DNA of 8,005 bases from Bacillota bacterium (GTDB lineage Bacteria; Bacillota; Clostridia; Clostridiales; Clostridiaceae). The translations under genes were made by a program, and so were the position numbers. Position 1 is the stretch's first letter; every line of letters begins with the position of its first letter. Shown here piece by piece: positions 5,408 through 8,005 of this stretch. The notes beneath the pieces were generated by a model that made no database searches, had not been told where the DNA came from, and was given only the letters and a program-made list of their open reading frames with translations. The stretch spans positions 1 through 8,005 of the forward strand of contig JAEXSY010000527.1 of NCBI GenBank assembly GCA_023440105.1, given 5' to 3'.

Positions 5408-6413
5408 CGAGCTCACCCCCTACCTTTGATTCTACCCCTTCAAACAATAAACAATTAACATAATGACCTGGTGCTACTTCAGTAATTTTTGGCACTCTTT
5501 TACTGCATTCATCCGTAGCCATAGGACATCTAGGATGGAATGCACAGCCTGAGGGCAAATCAGTTGGATCTGGCATCAAGCCCTTTATAGGCTTAAGTCT
5601 ATCTTCATCCTCTTCTATATTAGGGATTGAATTAAATAAGCCCAAGGTATAAGGATGCTTTGGAATTTTGAACAGATTAAATTTATCTGTATACTCAACA
5701 ACCTTACCAGCATACATTATGGCAACCTTATCACAGACATCAGCAACAATTCCTAAATCATGAGTGATCATGATCATAGAGGTTTTAAATTCATCCTTAA
5801 GCTTTTTCATAAGCTCAAGAACCTGAGCCTGTATGGTTACATCTAGAGCTGTTGTAGGCTCATCAGCAATGAGGAGTGTAGGGTTACAAGCAAGAGCTAT
5901 GGCAATAACCACTCTCTGTCTCATACCACCGCTGAACTGATGAGGATAATCCTTGGCTCTTCCCCCAGGTATACCTACAGTTTCTAGCATCTGTGCAGCC
6001 TTTTTTGCTACTTCCTTATCATCTATGTTCTGATGAAGCTTGATAACCTCAGCTATTTGCTCTCCTACAGTCATTACAGGATTTAAGGAGGTCATAGGAT
6101 CCTGAAATATCATAGATATCTTATTTCCTCTAATTTTTCTCAGCTCCTGCTGACTTTTCTTTAAAAGATCTTCCCCTTCAAAGATAACCTCACCGCTAAC
6201 AATCTTTCCTGGAGGATTTGGAACTAGCTGCATTATTCCTAAAGCTGTAGTAGTCTTACCAGCTCCAGTCTCACCAACCAATCCTAAGGTTTCCCCCTTA
6301 CCTACCTCTAAGCTCATGTTTTCTACAGCATGAACTACTCCATCATCTACTGAGTAGTGGATCGATAGGTTATTTATTGATAATAAATTATCCTTATTCA
6401 CTACATTCTTCAT
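5382..6413 (-). CDS. oppD: Oligo/dipeptide ABC transporter ATP-binding protein OppD
   Basis: This is the partner ATPase of OppF; the two would pair under the OppB/OppC pore. The 343 residues contain Walker A GETGAGKTT (47-55), Q-loop Q104, a canonical signature FSGGM (160-164), Walker B LLIADEP (180-186) with E185, D-loop TALD, H-loop H218, and the C-terminal OppD/F extension with cysteines 290, 296, 303 and 321. The last ~20 residues (VESKVGGELVGGKDNRG) are a tail beyond the conserved domain, and their DNA also carries the SD and start of oppF. The ATG at 6413 is abutted by GAAAGGG with almost no spacer, so initiation may be weak, coupled, or begin at GTG 6401. The gap to oppC is 95 bases, the largest in the operon. 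Peptide specificity (Opp versus Dpp) cannot be told from the ATPases. Confidence 0.95.
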   Translation of the reverse strand: MKNVVNKDNLLSINNLSIHYSVDDGVVHAVENMSLEVGKGETLGLVGETGAGKTTTALGIMQLVPNPPGKIVSGEVIFEGEDLLKKSQQELRKIRGNKISMIFQDPMTSLNPVMTVGEQIAEVIKLHQNIDDKEVAKKAAQMLETVGIPGGRAKDYPHQFSGGMRQRVVIAIALACNPTLLIADEPTTALDVTIQAQVLELMKKLKDEFKTSMIMITHDLGIVADVCDKVAIMYAGKVVEYTDKFNLFKIPKHPYTLGLFNSIPNIEEDEDRLKPIKGLMPDPTDLPSGCAFHPRCPMATDECSKRVPKITEVAPGHYVNCLLFEGVESKVGGELVGGKDNRG

Positions 6414-6508
6414 CCCTTTCTCGTAAAAAAACCATCTTAATAACCCCTATATGGTCTCCTATATATTTTTAAGCATAATCTTCGCAACTAACACAAAACT
6501 CCCTATAA

Positions 6509-7423
6509 TTAATTCTTTAGTCTAGGATCCAATGCGTCTCTTAATCCATCACCCAAAAGATTTAGACTTAATATAGTAATCATAATGGCAAGTCCAGGGA
6601 ATGTAGCCACATACCAGTTATCTCTTAGATAATCACGACCACCGGATAGCATTGCTCCCCATTCTGGTGTTGGAAGCTCAATTCCAAGACCAATAAAGCT
6701 AAGTCCTGCTGCTGAAAGAATTGCACCAGCAACTCCTAGGGTAGCCTGTACTATAATTGGGGCAATAGTATTAGGAATTATGTGCTTTAAAATAATTCTA
6801 AAGTCACTGGCTCCTACAGCTCTAGCCGCCTCCACAAACTCCTGATCCCTATAGGACATAACTGAAGCTCTAACTATACGGGCATAGGAAGGCACAGAGC
6901 CGATTCCTACGGCAATCATTACATTTCTAAGACCTGGGCCTAAGGAAGCAACGATGGATATAGCAAGAAGTATGCTTGGTATTGCAAGGAGTATATCAAT
7001 AAGTCTCATTAAAATATTGTCCAATTTACCAGAGTAGTAGCCTGCTATAGCGCCTATGGTTCCACCGATAATTGCAGCTATACTCACAGAAATAAAACCT
7101 ATTATTAAGGATATTCTAGACCCATGAACTACACGGCTAAAAATGCTTCTTCCAAAGTTATCTGTTCCAAAAAAATACTTAAGGCTAGGTGGAAGGAGCC
7201 TGTCCTTTAAAACTTGATTATCATAGCCTTCCGGGGCTATAACATCTGCAAAGATTGCAGTGAGTATTAAAACCACTAAAATAAAAAGCCCTAACATAGC
7301 CATTTTATTAACCCTTAATCTTCTCCAAACATCTACCCACTGACTTTTCTTCTTTTTCTTCTTTTTAATTGGCTTATCAAGATTAACCTTCAATTCTGCA
7401 GCCACTATTTTTTCTTCAGCCAT
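6509..7423 (-). CDS. oppC: Oligo/dipeptide ABC transporter permease OppC
   Basis: OppC is one half of the membrane channel. From the ATG at 7423 it has 304 residues: a charged cytoplasmic N-terminus with seven lysines in a row (20-26), a first membrane helix about 42-64, the family segment FGTDNFGRSIFSR (85-97), and about five more helixes (near 103-129, 141-160, 164-185, 218-247, 274-296). The EAA coupling loop that contacts the ATPases is seen as E198-A-A, G204, H214 and P217. It ends with the family-like GDGLRDALDPRLKN. The start at 7423 is chosen because GAGGGGG lies about nine bases upstream; ATG 7441 would add six residues but has only a poor SD. It follows oppB after 49 bases. The lysine run is encoded by an A/G-only tract. 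Confidence 0.95.
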   Translation of the reverse strand: MAEEKIVAAELKVNLDKPIKKKKKKKSQWVDVWRRLRVNKMAMLGLFILVVLILTAIFADVIAPEGYDNQVLKDRLLPPSLKYFFGTDNFGRSIFSRVVHGSRISLIIGFISVSIAAIIGGTIGAIAGYYSGKLDNILMRLIDILLAIPSILLAISIVASLGPGLRNVMIAVGIGSVPSYARIVRASVMSYRDQEFVEAARAVGASDFRIILKHIIPNTIAPIIVQATLGVAGAILSAAGLSFIGLGIELPTPEWGAMLSGGRDYLRDNWYVATFPGLAIMITILSLNLLGDGLRDALDPRLKN

Positions 7424-7472
7424 TAAATCTTTCCCCCTCATCTATTAAACCTATATACTTTTTCAAGCTACC

Positions 7473-8005
7473 CTACCTATATTGTGACTTAATTCTTGGG
7501 TCGACGTAGGCGTATAAAATATCTACAAGAAGATTAACAATACTAAAGGTAAGAGCTATAAATAAAACTCCTCCCTGTACAATAGGAAAATCTCTAGCCT
7601 TAATAGACTCTACCATCAAACGTCCAACTCCCGGAATTGAGAAGACAGACTCTGTTAATACAGCACCGCCTAACAGGCCACCAAACTGCAAACCAATAAC
7701 AGTAATAATTGGAATAAGAGCATTTTTTAGTGCATGTCTGATTATTATAACCTTCTCTTCCTGTCCCTTAGCTCTTGCTGTCCTTATGTAATCCTGACGG
7801 ATAACCTCAAGCATGCTGGATCTAGTCATACGGGTAATTATCGCTGCAGACCCTGTTCCTAAGGCTATGGCAGGCATAATCATGTGCTTTATGCTGGTAA
7901 ATCCTGATGGAGGAAGCCATCCTAGCTTAACAGAAAATAATAGAATCATCATAAGCCCCAGCCAGAAAACCGGCATTGAAACACCTATAAGGGCAAAAAC
8001 CATAC
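7473..8005 (-). CDS. oppB: Oligo/dipeptide ABC transporter permease OppB (5' part outside window)
   Basis: OppB is the other half of the channel. Only about the C-terminal 177 residues are present; family members have about 305-320, so some 130-140 N-terminal residues, with the first membrane helix and part of the pore, lie beyond position 8005. The reading frame is open to the edge, and the ATG at 8003 is an internal methionine, not the start. Visible landmarks are the hydrophobic segment VSMPVFWLGLMMILLFS, the loop LGWLPPSG, the EAA loop (DYIRTARAKG, then H and P in IIIRHALKNALIPI), the segment LLGGAVLTESVFSIPGVGRL and the closing DILYAYVDPRIK. It is the first of the four opp genes in transcription order here; the promoter and any binding-protein gene must lie outside the window. 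Confidence 0.93.
   Translation of the reverse strand, partial: MVFALIGVSMPVFWLGLMMILLFSVKLGWLPPSGFTSIKHMIMPAIALGTGSAAIITRMTRSSMLEVIRQDYIRTARAKGQEEKVIIIRHALKNALIPIITVIGLQFGGLLGGAVLTESVFSIPGVGRLMVESIKARDFPIVQGGVLFIALTFSIVNLLVDILYAYVDPRIKSQYR

Noticed and set aside
5765..5776. Perfect 12-base palindrome TGATCATGATCA, a possible operator.
   Set aside because: It lies within oppD, in the codons of the conserved stretch before H-loop H218, and is explained by ordinary codon use.

Overview
This window comes from a low-GC, AT-rich Gram-positive genome, most likely a Clostridium-type Firmicute. The signs are strong purine-rich Shine-Dalgarno (SD) sites, A/T-rich codon use, GTG/TTG starts, and clostridial versions of HflX, YcaQ-like protein and the Opp transporter. 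It holds one plus-strand gene with an unusually elaborate leader and, on the minus strand, a solitary DNA-repair-type gene, a tiny membrane-protein gene and most of a peptide ABC-transporter operon.

Positions 1-671 are a regulatory leader, not an empty spacer. A promoter near 99-127 is followed by a 23-codon upstream ORF with a good SD (166-237). The last codons of this ORF can pair with the 5' arm of an intrinsic terminator at 287-312. Two more terminator-like structures built from the same CCGCAGA/TCTGCGG arms follow (407-431 and 438-489). Two micro-ORFs with strong SDs then precede the gene, one of them encoding Met-Arg-Ile-Arg, which matches the +X+ type of macrolide arrest motif. This is the layout expected of antibiotic-inducible attenuation, as known for the Listeria HflXr gene lmo0762 and for erm and ABC-F resistance genes.

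Positions 672-2495 encode a 607-residue HflX, a GTPase that splits stalled ribosomes. Its C-terminal ~425 residues are an ordinary HflX. An extra N-terminal domain of ~180 residues carries a complete JAMM/MPN+ metalloprotease motif (E49, H90, H92, S100, D103). A leader that looks ribosome-sensing and a JAMM-HflX fusion together are the most interesting content of the window. A degenerate ~60-base repeat and a plus-strand terminator (2637-2671) follow.

On the minus strand, 2748-3959 encodes a YcaQ/AlkX-family winged-helix protein (DNA glycosylase family). 4093-4269 encodes a 58-residue two-helix membrane protein of unknown function. From 8005 down to 4460 run oppB (its 5' part outside the window), oppC, oppD and oppF, ended by a strong terminator at 4323-4376. 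The two permeases and two ATPases would form one peptide importer; no substrate-binding protein gene lies in the window. I see no tRNA, rRNA, CRISPR array or insertion sequence.
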